A stretch of DNA of 64,000 nt, from assembly GCF_029867415.1 (NCBI RefSeq), contig NC_081184.1, forward strand, positions 73,816,364 to 73,880,363. Direction: 5' to 3'. This document shows positions 1-11,372 of the stretch, piece by piece. Position 1 is the stretch's first letter. The number at the start of each line of letters is the position of its first letter. The DNA is from Vicia villosa. Its lineage: Eukaryota > Streptophyta > Magnoliopsida > Fabales > Fabaceae. The translations under genes were made by a program, and so were the position numbers. The notes beneath the pieces were generated by a model that did not search any database, was not told the DNA's origin, and saw only the letters and a program-made list of their open reading frames with translations.

Positions 1-195
1 CTTTATACTAACTTTATAATAGGAATAAAGTAAAAAATTGCACCCGAGTTTGTACCTAAAAACTCTTAAAAATATTCTTCAAAACACATAGGATCATTAT
101 AGACACTAGAAAACAATGCAAGTGGTGTACACTATTGTGAGGTGGAAGTCACATTGTATAGAAAAGCACTCTCTCCCGCTTGAATTATAACCTAA

Positions 196-576
196 GAGGG
201 TTGTATGCTTACACCTAAAATCCTACACCATGTATTTACACCCTAACAAATAAGGATCTAGATCCTCTCATGTTTCTTTTTTTCAACCTGCCCATTCTGC
301 TTTGATCAAATGGTGGAGAAAAAATGAGGGAAGAAATCAGCATTATAAAATAGGCAAGATCACATGATAAGATTAGATCCAAGGGTTAAAAAATGCACAG
401 GAGAGATGACAGTAGAAGAAAGGCATGAGAGGATCCATTTCCAACAAATAAAGTATAACCCATCTATTTTTTTTTTTCAAAACAAATAAAAAAAATAATG
501 ATTAAACAATTTAGAAAATCAAAACCATATATAATACAGTGTAGTGTTACTTTTTAGTGTACAAGTAACATTTCTC
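196..576. mobile_element. Mutator-type MITE (outer)
   Basis: A non-coding element of about 380 bp including a nested insert. It is flanked by a perfect 9-bp direct repeat ATAACCTAA at 187-195 and 577-585. The ends form weak terminal inverted repeats (GAGGGTTGTATGCTTACAC against the reverse complement GAGAAATGTTACTTGTACAC). A 9-bp duplication is the usual target-site length of Mutator-like elements. A second MITE is inserted at 254-442. Confidence 0.75.
254..442. mobile_element. Mutator-type MITE nested in the outer MITE
   Basis: A 189-bp non-coding element with inverted ends (left GGATCTAGATCCTCTCATG, right reverse complement GGAAATGGATCCTCTCATG). It is bounded by a perfect 9-bp duplication AACAAATAA at 245-253 and 443-451. 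It lies wholly inside the MITE at 196-576, so it inserted later. Confidence 0.8.
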
Positions 577-585
577 ATAACCTAA

Positions 586-1701
586 ATATTTTTTTTAGAT
601 TCATGTTTTGGTGACACCAAAAACTACATCAACACTGTATATACATACGGTTACTTGTACTTATATTTTTTTTATAATTTTTGTGCTAGAGTTAAATTGT
701 TTAAGAAAATATAAGGTGTAGATACGGTGTACTGTATAGACTTTTCAGTATACACATAGCACCCCTTATTGATTTGATCTACATTTAAGGTTAGATATAT
801 TCATTATTCAATGAATCTAAAAAGTGAATATTTATTTATAATAATGGCCAAATGGAGTAGAAAAGTAACTTTAGGACTCATATATTTATTTATTTACTTG
901 TGTGTTACTCTTATCCAATGTGGATGATTTTCTCAAGCAAAACTGAACCGTTATTTAGTTAGTGAACCAAACTATATTATAAAAATGATTCTAGAACCGA
1001 ATCAAAATTGAAACCAAATCCAAATTGGAAGTCAATTGAATCGAAACTAAAAATTAAAAATTAAAAAAAGTTTTAATTAATTTTTTTAAAAGAAAAATTA
1101 AAAATAGTTTAACATTAGATTTTTTAATAAATGGTTCAGTATGGAAAAAAAATTAACTTCTAACAATTTGGTATAGTTCTAAAACGGTATATCAAACCAA
1201 TAATTTTGATTGGGTTCATTTCACTTTTTTTCTATATCACGAACAATACTAGAGATGATCCACACCTCTCTGTTTAAAGTGTGGTTAAATATGTAAAATA
1301 TCTTTAACTTGTGTGCGCTCTTGAATGCTCATACTGATGACCGCAAGACAAGATTACTACATTCCTCTTAGATAATTCAATTTGCTCTTCTTCAAGTTGG
1401 CCTTCGTCTTCACAAGCTCCTAATGCAACAATTTGATATTTTTCTTCAAATTGTTTTTCCAGCACATCATCATTTTTTCAAGGCCATCCCAATCAAATTC
1501 AATTATCGTTTAATCTATTTTTAACTATTTCGGTAAATTTGAAATTAGAATTTCTCGGATTAGCTATTAAAAATTAAATTAAATTTTTTCAAAACTTATT
1601 TTCATAACAACATCGTCAAAATCAAAACTTTAATTGTAATTTTTTCAAAACTTATATTAATTTTCCTCTTAATGTAATGTCAATGTATTTCTATATTGCA
1701 G
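586..1701. other. AT-rich sequence, no gene recognised
   Basis: No coding exon, RNA gene or mobile-element ends could be supported here. Around 940-1210 are scattered copies of a short phrase resembling AACTGAACC/GAACCAAA; similar phrases recur near 19.4-19.5 kb and 20.7-20.8 kb, suggesting old shared repeat DNA. The stretch may be intron sequence of the MATE gene whose exons begin at 1702. Confidence 0.4.
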
Positions 1702-3860
1702 TGCCACAGTGTCCGGATGGACATTCATGATCTCAGTTGGATTTAACGCAGCAGCAAGGTTTGATTCTCTTTCTTTTACATTTATTCAATTCTATTCATA
1801 ATTCTTGAGATTGAAACTTCTAACTTGATGTTTTGATAATCATGCAGTGTGAGAGTGAGCAATGAATTAGGAGCCGGAAATCCAAAATCAGCCTCATTTT
1901 CTGTGGTGGTGGTGACAGTGATTTCATTCATAATATGTGTTATTTTAGCACTTGTGGTTCTTGCATTAAGGGATGTTATTAGCTATGTCTTCACGGACGG
2001 TGAAGAAGTTGCTGCTGCTGTCTCGGATCTTTGTCCTCTTCTCGCTCTTGCCATTGCTCTCAATGGCGTTCAACCTGTCTTATCTGGTATGGTTATCTAA
2101 TATCTTTCATTATTCATTTATTTCAATTTTGGTTTGGTTAACTATGGTTGGGTTCGAATCTTGACGAGATAAGGAGAGTCATTAGATCTTGATTGAAATT
2201 TGTTAGCGCTCTAACTCTGCAATAATGTTCTCATTAACTAAGTTGTCATGTTTAGTGATTATTTGTTCAGGAAAGATATCATAACCTTTTAACATGTCTG
2301 ATTGGATTTTAGCACTGTTTGATCTTCTAAGGTTTTGTTTAGTAGTCTTAGTGTTTAGTTTTCCCTCTTTTAATACAGTATTTGTGTTGAGCGCTCAATT
2401 CTATCTTCATTGGTAGGGATTGTCTTTTATGCCTAGTTTCTAGTTCCACTCTTTATTCTCATCACATATCACATCTTTATTTTATTACCATTTTATTTTC
2501 TTTTGGAGCATACAATTTGTATTCGCCAGTTGAGTGAAGTGAAGACTTGTGCGAACCATTGCTTTGATCTTGTCATCAACGTTTCTTCTGATTTGCTATG
2601 TTTTTGACCTGTCCATGTCTTATGTGTTGTCTTGTTCATCAATATTTATTTTTGGAATTCTATTTATGATGTGAACGTTTGTCGAAACTACATTATTTTA
2701 GAACGTGTGAGACATTTTCTTCCCTTTCTACATGCTTATGGGAACTCGAAATTCGCTTCGGGCTCCTTAGCCTAGATTGGGGAAAATGTTCAGGACAGGC
2801 CAAAATAGTGTCACATTGCTTGAGAATCGAGACTAAAGGTAGTTTATATACAACCTTAATCCACCTGAACCCAATGCGGAGCTTTTTCTAAAAAAAATAA
2901 AATTGTGAAGCTTCTAACACTCAAAGCGGACAATACATCGTAGCCGCAGTAGTGCGGACCTGAAGTTGACTTGAACACTACCTATTAACAAACAGTTACT
3001 TATAACTTTTATAACAAAGTTATAACTTAACACAATTAATTACAAACTTTATCAATAAAACTATAATTCAGCACACTATTAATTCAAATTTTAAAAACAA
3101 AATCACAACTCAACTCAAAATTTGTTACAAACTTTCCGAATAAAAACAATATAGAACACTCTTTCCCCCACAACTTTCACCCATTTTTACAACCACAACA
3201 TATTTATATACGGTAATATATATTTTTTGTTTTTTAAAATTTTTTTTCTTTATCTTAGTTTGTGTGTCACAATTAAAATGATTTGAAAAAGTGATAGTGT
3301 ATATAGAGTGTAATGAAAATTGAGTGTAAGTATAGCATATCATTTCTATATAAGGTAAATCATTGTGGTTAGAGAAAAAATAACATATTAAATTATATAT
3401 TATATATGCATGAAAGGTGTCGCTGTTGGGTGTGGATGGCAAACATTTGTTGCGTATGTAAACGTAGGATGTTATTATGGAATTGGCATACCGTTGGGTT
3501 CGGTTCTTGGATTCTATTTCAAATTCGGTGCTAAGGTATCATTTTCCATTTTCCAACAAAAGCCTTTTCTTGTTCCCTTTCTTTTAGCTCTTATTTATTG
3601 CTTATTCAATTTCATTTTTTCTGTATAGGGAATATGGTTGGGAATGCTAGCTGGCACAGTTCTACAAACAATCATTTTATTATACGTCACATTTCGAACC
3701 GATTGGAATAAAGAGGTTCAAATCACTCAAACACTCTCTCCTACCAATGTGAATTTCTTAATATATATAATGAATGTATCATGTTATTTTGCAGGTTGTG
3801 GAATCAAATAAGAGACTCAATAAGTGGGAGGGCAAGACCGAACCACTACTTAAGAATTAA
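1702..3860 (+). CDS. MATE / DETOXIFICATION transporter, last five coding exons (5' part outside window)
   Basis: Five exons with GT-AG borders join in frame: 1702-1758, 1848-2086, 3417-3535, 3629-3715 and 3795-3860 (stop TAA). The product holds the plant MATE signature [13 protein letters not shown] followed by hydrophobic membrane segments ([76 protein letters not shown]) and the usual TDWNKEV..RLNKW tail. The family exports organic cations and metabolites by proton or sodium antiport across plasma or vacuolar membranes. Only the C-terminal third is present; nothing at 1-1701 encodes the other helices, so they lie beyond the left edge behind an intron of at least 1.7 kb, or the gene is truncated. 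The visible exons are open and the splice sites intact. The 1.33-kb intron 2087-3416 holds no gene that I recognise. Confidence 0.9.
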
Positions 3861-4227
3861 CTAATAACCTCTTAACTCTTCTGTAACGCTATTAATTAAC
3901 CGATTATAATAAGTTCAAATAAATTACAGATGAAATATTCTGTGTACTAGGATGAGTGACCTCTTGAAAAATTATCCTGTTACAATAATTTGTAATATTA
4001 ATAAATCAACATCGGTATATTATTATGATAATATTCATCTGAAAAGTCCTAATGTTACATCTCATTTATGATATTTATAAATTAATAATGTTTGAAAAAA
4101 ATTAGCATATTCTACGAAAATACACTTGTGAGTATATATTTTCCCACCTATTTATTTATTTTTATTTTTGTAAATAAACACGAATATTAACTAAAATTAC
4201 AATGATAATAAATACGGAGAACAATAA

Positions 4228-4818
4228 TCACACCTTGATTCTGGTTACGCAGTTCGAATGAGTATACAAGGAACTTATGTTAAAGAAGATATTGCAAAAG
4301 ATATCAACAGTAGCTTTCATCTTGAAAATCTTGATAAAATGCACTTTTCCATGAAATGTTGCCTTTGCTGTCAAATTGAAAGAACCATCTTCAATATCTT
4401 CAAGAAAAGTTTCATCAGAAATTAACTTTCCACTCATAAGACCAGCAGTAGTTGTCACATTAGTTGTTCTACGAGCGGGGAGAAGCTTCGGTTCGAGAGG
4501 AACATTGGCGATTACAGTGTCTTGATAGTTTAGGTAACCAGTGGCATTTTTGCTCTTGAAGCTTCCGTAGTTTGGGTTCACTATTGTGATTAACATTTTT
4601 AGAGGCACACTTGTTGAGTTTGGTTGGAAAAATTCAAGGTCTTTGAGGCCTAGTGGGTAGACAGTTACATCTGGGTTCTTGGGTTTGAAGATTGTGAAAA
4701 CTAGTGACAATATGACAGTGGCAACAATGATGAAGAAAATTATGGACACCAACAAGCATATTTTGAGGCCTTTTGTGGTCATGGTTTTTGGTTCGGTTGG
4801 GCTTTTGGGGTAATCCAT
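4228..4818 (-). CDS. LEA-2 / NHL (NDR1/HIN1-like) membrane-anchored protein
   Basis: A single-exon ORF of 196 aa, a normal length for the family. A short hydrophilic N-terminus (MDYPKSPTEPKTMTTKGLK) precedes one membrane segment at about residues 19-44 (CLLVSIIFFIIVATVILSLV), then an extracytosolic LEA14/WHy-type beta-sandwich domain with the family signatures ITIVNPNYGSFKSKNATGY and several N-glycosylation sequons. The C-terminus (CNIFFNISSLYTHSNCVTRIKV) keeps the paired cysteines seen in relatives. Such proteins are plasma-membrane anchored and many respond to pathogens or abiotic stress; the specific role here is unknown. The first ATG is the only one ahead of the membrane segment that gives a standard start. 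No frame damage is seen. Confidence 0.88.
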   Translation of the reverse strand: MDYPKSPTEPKTMTTKGLKICLLVSIIFFIIVATVILSLVFTIFKPKNPDVTVYPLGLKDLEFFQPNSTSVPLKMLITIVNPNYGSFKSKNATGYLNYQDTVIANVPLEPKLLPARRTTNVTTTAGLMSGKLISDETFLEDIEDGSFNLTAKATFHGKVHFIKIFKMKATVDIFCNIFFNISSLYTHSNCVTRIKV

Positions 4819-4952
4819 GTAGTTAATATCAAAGGTTGCTTTTGGGTGAAAAAAATTGAATAAAGATGGGCACAGGACAAGATGATTTATGAGTCTCTGT
4901 TGGATTCTATTTCTCTTGAACTTTGTGAGGATAGGGATGTTGCTATTTGCTA

Positions 4953-4961
4953 CTATATATA
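4953..4961 (-). promoter_or_regulatory. Candidate TATA box of the LEA-2 gene
   Basis: TATATATAG on the minus strand, about 135 bp upstream of the ATG at 4818. Spacing and strand fit a core promoter with a 5' UTR of roughly 100 bases. Assigned by sequence and position only. Confidence 0.45.
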
Positions 4962-5364
4962 ATGTGGTTTAGTTTGTTATGATAACTTGATTTTGAGGGG
5001 TTGGTTGGCAAATATCAAAATCAAAAGTTGGATGTGGCCTAAAGTTTTGGTCACTTGATTCTTATTTAAGAGAGCAAAGCATTAAAACAAATATGAGTGT
5101 CTTAGTCGATGCTATGGATAATCAAGACTTTTATGAAAAAAGAATTAAATGTGTATACGCATCAACTAAATAATTGTTTAAGTTTGAGAATATCTAATTA
5201 ATAATATCTAATTAGCTTTTGGTTATAATTAAATTAGTGATAGTTTAGTCTATGGAAAAATAGGTGATACACTGAAAGTGTAAAATAATTTTACACTGTC
5301 AATCGGTCACAACCATATATCTAATTACAATATATTTTTAATTTTTTTAAAAATTAATGACATG

Positions 5365-6436
5365 TGATCAGTGCATTTTAATGCACATTCCTCTACGTTT
5401 GTACTTATACATTTCCATGATTTGCTTGTCTTATTTTTGTATTTTATAATGTTTTTATATTTTAATTTATTTTTATTGTTATTTGATTTTCGTATTTAAT
5501 TTTCAGCTTTAACAGTCTGCACGGAAACGATCATATCTGGAGTTTCAGGAATCCGATTGAGGCGTTCTAATAATCGCCGGAAAGCTAAGAGAAAGAGCTA
5601 CAATTTTCGTGTTGGAGTCGAAGTCAAATTCTGAACTCATAATTTCCAGAAATTCGTTGAAGTTGCAGCACTAGTTTTTTATTTAGTTTTGGATCGTTAG
5701 TTTTGGGCCTGGGTTATGTCTGTTTGACCCAGTTGAGTTATGACCCGAATTCTTGTTTCTCTCTAGTACCTAGGTCTGGCCGTAGTGTTCATATCACTTT
5801 TTACTTTTCACCAAATAATTTTGAAAGCTTTGTACGAATGATGAGGAACTAATCCCCGAAGGCAATTTCTGCTGGTTATGGTTTCCGCCGATACTTTGAG
5901 GTTCTTATATTTTCCAATTAATCTATTTCCTTTCAATTATAATTTTTGATATGTTGTTTGCTTAATTCGATATTATCCAAGGTTAGATTGATTAATTTCG
6001 ATGATTGCATGTTCCTATACTTTAATCGCGTTTGCTTAATCCGCGTATGTTTGTCGTGTTTGCTTAATTCACGATTGCTATATATAATCCGTTTGCTTAA
6101 TTCGGGAATTAGGAATATACATCACATAATATCAATTGCGCTTGTATAATTGTTTTTATAATCGAAAAGGGAATAGAATCCGCTTGTGAGTTGGAAATTA
6201 TTTGGATCGATGATAAGTTAGGAAGCTAAAACAGTAGATTAATCGTTTCAACTTATTTTGATAATCACTTATTTTAAACACTTTTTGTTAATCAGAAACC
6301 AAAAAACCCCCTAAATCAATTTACCTTTGGTTAATAATCAACGAGATTCCTTGTGATACGATACGCGAGTCACTTGTCGCTTTCTACGGTTTTATTCAAA
6401 ACAACTCGTTTTTGATCTGCGCGCGACAGCGGATCA
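5365..6436 (+). repeat. LTR A of the tandem array
   Basis: 1072 bp, TGATCAG...GGATCA. By eye it differs from LTR B at about 8 sites and from LTR C at about 11, so the copies are young. It holds four copies of GTTTGCTTAAT(T/C)CG at about 5957-6110. CTATATATAA at 6079-6088 is a candidate TATA box. Confidence 0.88.
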
Positions 6437-6439
6437 AAT

Positions 6440-6457
6440 TGGCGCCGTTGCCGGGGA
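6440..6457 (+). promoter_or_regulatory. Primer binding site, tRNA-Asp
   Basis: TGGCGCCGTTGCCGGGGA starts three bases after LTR A. It is complementary to the 3' end of plant tRNA-Asp, the primer used by Athila-type elements. The same site follows LTR B at 10063-10080. Confidence 0.85.
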
Positions 6458-6875
6458 TTCTTGTCGTTATTAACTAATTTTAGAGTCTTAGGTTTAGTGT
6501 TTGTGCGTTTAGGCCATAGGTTCCCCACGGTTTTGGCCAATTCGCGTTTTGAGTCGAAAAAAATCGGTTTTTGGAAAAATTGTGTTCGATTGTAAAACGT
6601 TTTTGCCTACTGGAAGCAGAAAAATCGTGTGATCAATACTCCCTTACTCTATCGACCCAAAATTTCCAAATTCCTCTTTTTTCTATTTTTAATTAATTAT
6701 TTACTGTTTTGTCAGTTTTGAAAAAATCCAAAAAAATTCCCAAAATTGTTATTTGTCTTAATTAGTTTAAATTTTGTGTTTTTATATTTTTCTAAATTTA
6801 TTTTAATCGTTTTCCTTCTTTCTATTTCTTTCTGCCTATATGGGACATAATTGATATTTCTGTGTTTGTTGAACC

Positions 6876-8000
6876 ATGGCTGAACAAAGAACTTTGACGC
6901 AGTTGCCTGTTCCTAATGTGAACTACAATGGTTTATGTATTGACTATCCTGCGACTGATACACCTTTTGAATTGGAATATGGTTTAACACATTTGTTGCC
7001 TAGGTTTAATGGTTTTGCAGGTGAGGATCCGCATATGCATCTGAATGAATTTCAGGTTGTGTGCTCTGCACCTTCCGAACCTTCACTGGAGGATATTGTC
7101 AAACAAATGGCTGCAAATAATCTTCAGTATCAACAACACATAGATTCTACTCTTCAGACTTTGCAAACACAGATTGGACAACTTGCCACTTTGATGAATG
7201 CCATGCAGCAAGCTCAAGGATCAAACCAACAACCCTTGGATGAGCAATCTATTTTTCAAATAGAGTTGCTTTCAGAAAATGTTGATGTTATTTGTACTGA
7301 TTCGTTTGCAGATGATTTTCCATCATTGTCTGGTTTTAATGATGTTTACTCTTGTGATGTTTGTACTGACACTAATATTTGCTCTGTTTGTGCTGAAATT
7401 GAGCTTGCCTTGCAAAATGATATTCTTACTGCAGATGAGGTTGCAAATGAAGTTGTTCATGTAGATGAAGCTCTCGACACCCTGGCTGCCCGGAACAAAC
7501 CATCCATTGAACAACCACCTTCCCGAGAGCTGAAACAAATTCCTCAAAATCTTAAATATGCTTATTTAGAGATGAATGAAAAACTTCCGGTTATAATTTC
7601 TTCTAAACTTTATTTTGATCAAGAAAGTAAGTTTTTGCAGGTTTTGAAGAAGCATAACAAAGGAATTGGATGGACCTTGGATGACATTTATGATATTAGT
7701 TCGTCCATGTGTGTGCATAGGATCTCACTTGAAGATGTAGCAAAAGTAGTGAGGCAACCCCATAACCTTTGGTTCCTTGATGTTGTGAAAGATGAGAGCA
7801 CCTTCACGTGCCCATTTGACACTTTTACTTTTAGAAGAACATTCTTTGATCCTGGAATAAAAGGCGAAGGAGCTAAACCACTTTTTAAGGACGATGAGAA
7901 TTATCAAAAGCTAGTCCATGAGAGCCCCACTTTGGAAGAAGAGAATATAGAAGACCTCTCTTTGGGAAAGGCAGCTTATGTGATCACTTATCCCCCTTGA
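6876..8000 (+). CDS. Chimeric gag-pol remnant ORF of the non-autonomous element (374 aa)
   Basis: An intact 374-aa ORF starting MAEQRTLTQLPVPNVNYNG, the usual start of Athila/Tat gag. Residues about 1-66 are gag N-terminus (LPRFNGFAGEDPHMHLNEF). Residues about 70-120 match the late gag coiled segment (LEDIVKQMAANNLQ, LQTQIGQLATLM), so the middle of gag is deleted. Residues about 210-290 match the region before reverse transcriptase (PSIEQPP.RELK, LPVIISSKL, IGWTLDDI, MCVHRI). After that only a scrap of RT (TFTCPFDTF) remains before a divergent tail. The catalytic RT motif, RNase H and integrase are absent. It cannot encode replication enzymes; a structural Gag-like or cis role is possible but unproven. 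A second copy lies at 10499-16023. Confidence 0.75.
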   Translation: MAEQRTLTQLPVPNVNYNGLCIDYPATDTPFELEYGLTHLLPRFNGFAGEDPHMHLNEFQVVCSAPSEPSLEDIVKQMAANNLQYQQHIDSTLQTLQTQIGQLATLMNAMQQAQGSNQQPLDEQSIFQIELLSENVDVICTDSFADDFPSLSGFNDVYSCDVCTDTNICSVCAEIELALQNDILTADEVANEVVHVDEALDTLAARNKPSIEQPPSRELKQIPQNLKYAYLEMNEKLPVIISSKLYFDQESKFLQVLKKHNKGIGWTLDDIYDISSSMCVHRISLEDVAKVVRQPHNLWFLDVVKDESTFTCPFDTFTFRRTFFDPGIKGEGAKPLFKDDENYQKLVHESPTLEEENIEDLSLGKAAYVITYPP

Positions 8001-8987
8001 CTACTCGGGTGTGTTCTTTCCTTTCTCTCACTCATATTTTATATTATTGTTCTTTCATTGAGGACAATGTATGTCTTAAGTGTGGGGGAGAGAATCATTT
8101 ATTTGTTTTGTTTTCTTTCAATTTTTTTTTGTTTTTGTTTTAATTTCAACCAATAAAAAAATGCATCTTCTTGAAAGTTTTACGCTATAGACTGATTTGA
8201 GTCGAGTTTGCGGAGACGTGGGAAAAATTCATAAGATCGGTATCGTTCTAACACCGTAAGTCTCCTGCATATGGAAATCGATTTGAATTTTTTTATTATG
8301 TTTTAGCCTTAAATTCTCATTCTCTGACAGCTCTTGAGTAGTTTATTTCAGCAGTCGGCACCATCTCTCACACACTTTACGCAGGGAAGCCGATGAATAT
8401 AAGTGAATGTTCCGAAAAGAAAAAAAAGAAAAGAAAAAGGTAATACACCTTCTAAGTTTGGTGATCCTCACCCGGTCACTTAACCCAACGGTTGTGTAAT
8501 CTTCAAAAAAAAGTTTTCAAAACTCTGTGTTAGTTGGTTCAGCGGTTTCTGGTGCTGAACTTGGTAGGGAGGATTACGGTCCGATCCCCCGCAACTACAT
8601 CTGAGTAAGCAAAGGGTTATGCCACGCAAGTACCGGAACCCCGTGCAAAAGGATCAGAGTCACTGACCGGTTGTCCTGCTATAAGTGTGTGGAGATAACG
8701 GGCTTAATGTGATTGCGCCTGAATGAAAAAGAGCAAAAAGGATGAGTAAGTTAGGCTATGGTATAATAATATGGTTTGAATTGGTTTGTGTATTTAGGAG
8801 GCTTATGTCTGCATATCTGTGGTTAGTGTTCTTACGATGTCCTTAGTGTGCAAGATTAGTACCTGTCGATGCAAACTTACCCGAAGAAGATTGGTAGCCT
8901 AGGATGAGTAACTGTTGATGTATTTCTGCTTTCTTTGTTTTGTTTTTCATTTTGCTCAGAGTGCAAAAGTTCAAGTGTGGGGGAATT
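8001..8987 (+). other. Non-coding 3' part of internal region 1
   Basis: No ORF. It contains two AAGTGTGGGGGA-type purine tracts (about 8077-8092 and 8972-8987), the second being the polypurine primer next to LTR B. At about 8529-8608 lies a tRNA-like stretch (GGTGCTGAACTTGGTAGGG then GGTCCGATCCCC, a good B-box) resembling the SINEs at 22.3 and 54.4 kb. An A/G-rich run lies at 8418-8440. Confidence 0.65.
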
Positions 8988-10059
8988 TGATCAGTGCATT
9001 TTAATACACATTCCTCTACGTTTGTACTTATACATTTCCATGATTTGCTTGTCTTATTTTTGTATTTTATAATGTTTTTATATTTTAATTTATTTTTATT
9101 GTTATTTGATTTTCGTATTTAATTTTCAGCTTTAACAGTCTGCACCGAAACGATCATATCTGGAGTTTCAGGAATCCGATTGAGGCGTTCTAATAATCGC
9201 CGGAAAGCTAAGAGAAAGAGCTACAATTTTCGTGTTGGAGTCGAAGTCAAATTCTGAACTCATAATTTCCAGAAATTCGTTGAAGTTGCAGCACTAGTTT
9301 TTTATTTAGTTTTGGATCGTTAGTTTTGGGCCTGGGTTATGTCTGTTTGACCCAGTTGAGTTATGACCCGAATTCTTGTTTCTCTCTAGTACCTATGTCT
9401 GGCCGTAGTGTTCATATCACTTTTTACTTTTCACCAAATAATTTTGAAAGCTTTGTACGAATGATGAGGAACTAATCCCCGAAGGCAATTTCTGCTGGTT
9501 ATGGTTTCCGCCGATACTTTGAGGTTCTTATATTTTCCAATTAATCTATTTCCTTTCAATTATAATCTTTGATATGTTGTTTGCTTAATTCGATATTATC
9601 CAAGGTTAGATTGATTAATTTCGATGATTGCATGTTCCTATACTTTAATCGCGTTTGCTTAATCCGCGTATGTTTGTCGTGTTTGCTTAATTCACGATTG
9701 CTATATATAATCCGTTTGCTTAATTCGGGAATTAGGAACATACATCACATAATATCAATTGCGCTTGTATAATTGTTTTTATAATCGAAAAGGGAATAGA
9801 ATCCGCTTGTGAGTTGGAAATTATTTGGATCGATGATAAGTTAGGAAGCTAAAACAGTAGATTAGTCGTTTCAACTTATTTTGATAATCACTTATTTTAA
9901 ACACTTTTTGTTAATCAGAAACCAAAAAACCCCCTAAATCAATTTACCTTTGGTTAATAATCAACGAGAATCCTTGTGATACGATACGCGAGTCACTTGT
10001 CACTTTCTACGGTTTTATTCAAAACAACTCGTTTTTGATCTGCGCGCGACAGCGGATCA
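8988..10059 (+). repeat. LTR B (shared middle LTR)
   Basis: 1072 bp, same ends as LTR A and C. It is preceded by a polypurine tract and followed by a tRNA-Asp primer site (10063-10080), so it acts structurally as the 3' LTR of unit 1 and the 5' LTR of unit 2. Confidence 0.88.
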
Positions 10060-11372
10060 AATTGGCGCCGTTGCCGGGGATTCTTGTCGTTATTAACTGA
10101 TTTTAGAGTCTTAGGTTTAGTGTTTGTGCGTTTAGGCCATAGGTTCCCCACGGTTTTGGCCAATTCGCGTTTTGAGTCGAAAAAAATCGGTTTTTGGAAA
10201 AATTGTGTTCGATTGTAAAACGTTTTTGCCTACTGGAAGCAGAAAAATCGTGTGATCAATACTCCCATACTCTATCGACCCAAAATTGCCAAATTCCTCC
10301 TTTTTCTATATTTAATTAATTATTTACTGTTTTGTCAGTTTTGAAAAAATCCAAAAAAATTCCCAAAATTCTTATTTGTCTTAATTAGTTTAAATTTTGT
10401 GTTTTTATATTTTTTTAAATTTATTTTAATCGTTTTCCTTCTTTCTATTTCTTTCTGCCTATATGGGACATAATTGATATTTCTGTGTTTGTTGAACCAT
10501 GGCTGAACAAAGAACTTTGACGCAGTTGCCTGTTCCTAATGTGAACTACAATGGTTTATGTATTGACTATCCTGCGACCGATACACCTTTTGAATTGGAA
10601 TATGGTTTAACACATTTGTTGCCTAGGTTTAATGGTTTTGCAGTTGAGGATCCGCATATGCATCTGAATGAATTTCAGGTTGTGTGCTCCGCACCTTCCG
10701 AACCTTCACTTGAGGATATTGTCAAACAAATGGCTGCAAATAATCTTCAGTATCAACAACACATAGATTCTACTCTTCAGACTTTGCAAACACAGATTGG
10801 ACAACTTGCCACTTTGATGAATGCCATGCAGCAAGCTCAAGGATCAAACCAACAACCCTTGGATGAGCAATCTATTTTTCAAATAGAGTTGCTTTCAGAA
10901 AATGTTGATGTTATTTGTACTGATTCGTTTGCAGATGATCTTCCATCATTGTCTTGTTTTAATGATGTTTACTCTTGTGATGTTTGTACTGACACTAATA
11001 TTTGCTCTGTTTGTGCTGAAATTGAGCTTGCCTTGCAAAATGATATTCTTACTGCAGATGAGGTTGCAAATGAAGTTGTTCATGTAGATGAAGCTCTCGA
11101 CACCCTGGCTGCCCGGAACAAACCATCCATTGAACAACCACCTTTCCGAGAGCTGAAACAAATTCCTCAAAATCTTAAATATGCTTATTTAGAGATGAAT
11201 GAAAAACTTCCGGTTATAATTTCTTCTAAACTTTATTTTGATCAAGAAAGTAAGTTTTTGCAGGTTTTGAAGAAGCATAACAAAGGAATTGGATGGACCT
11301 TGGATGACATTTATGATATTAGTTCGTCCATGTGTGTGCATAGGATCTCACTTGAAGATGTAGCAAAAGTAG

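Noticed and set aside
5946..6149. 67-aa ORF repeated at 9569-9772 and 17591-17794
   Set aside because: It lies in LTR A, B and C; its conservation only reflects the recent LTR duplication and the sequence is repeat-derived.
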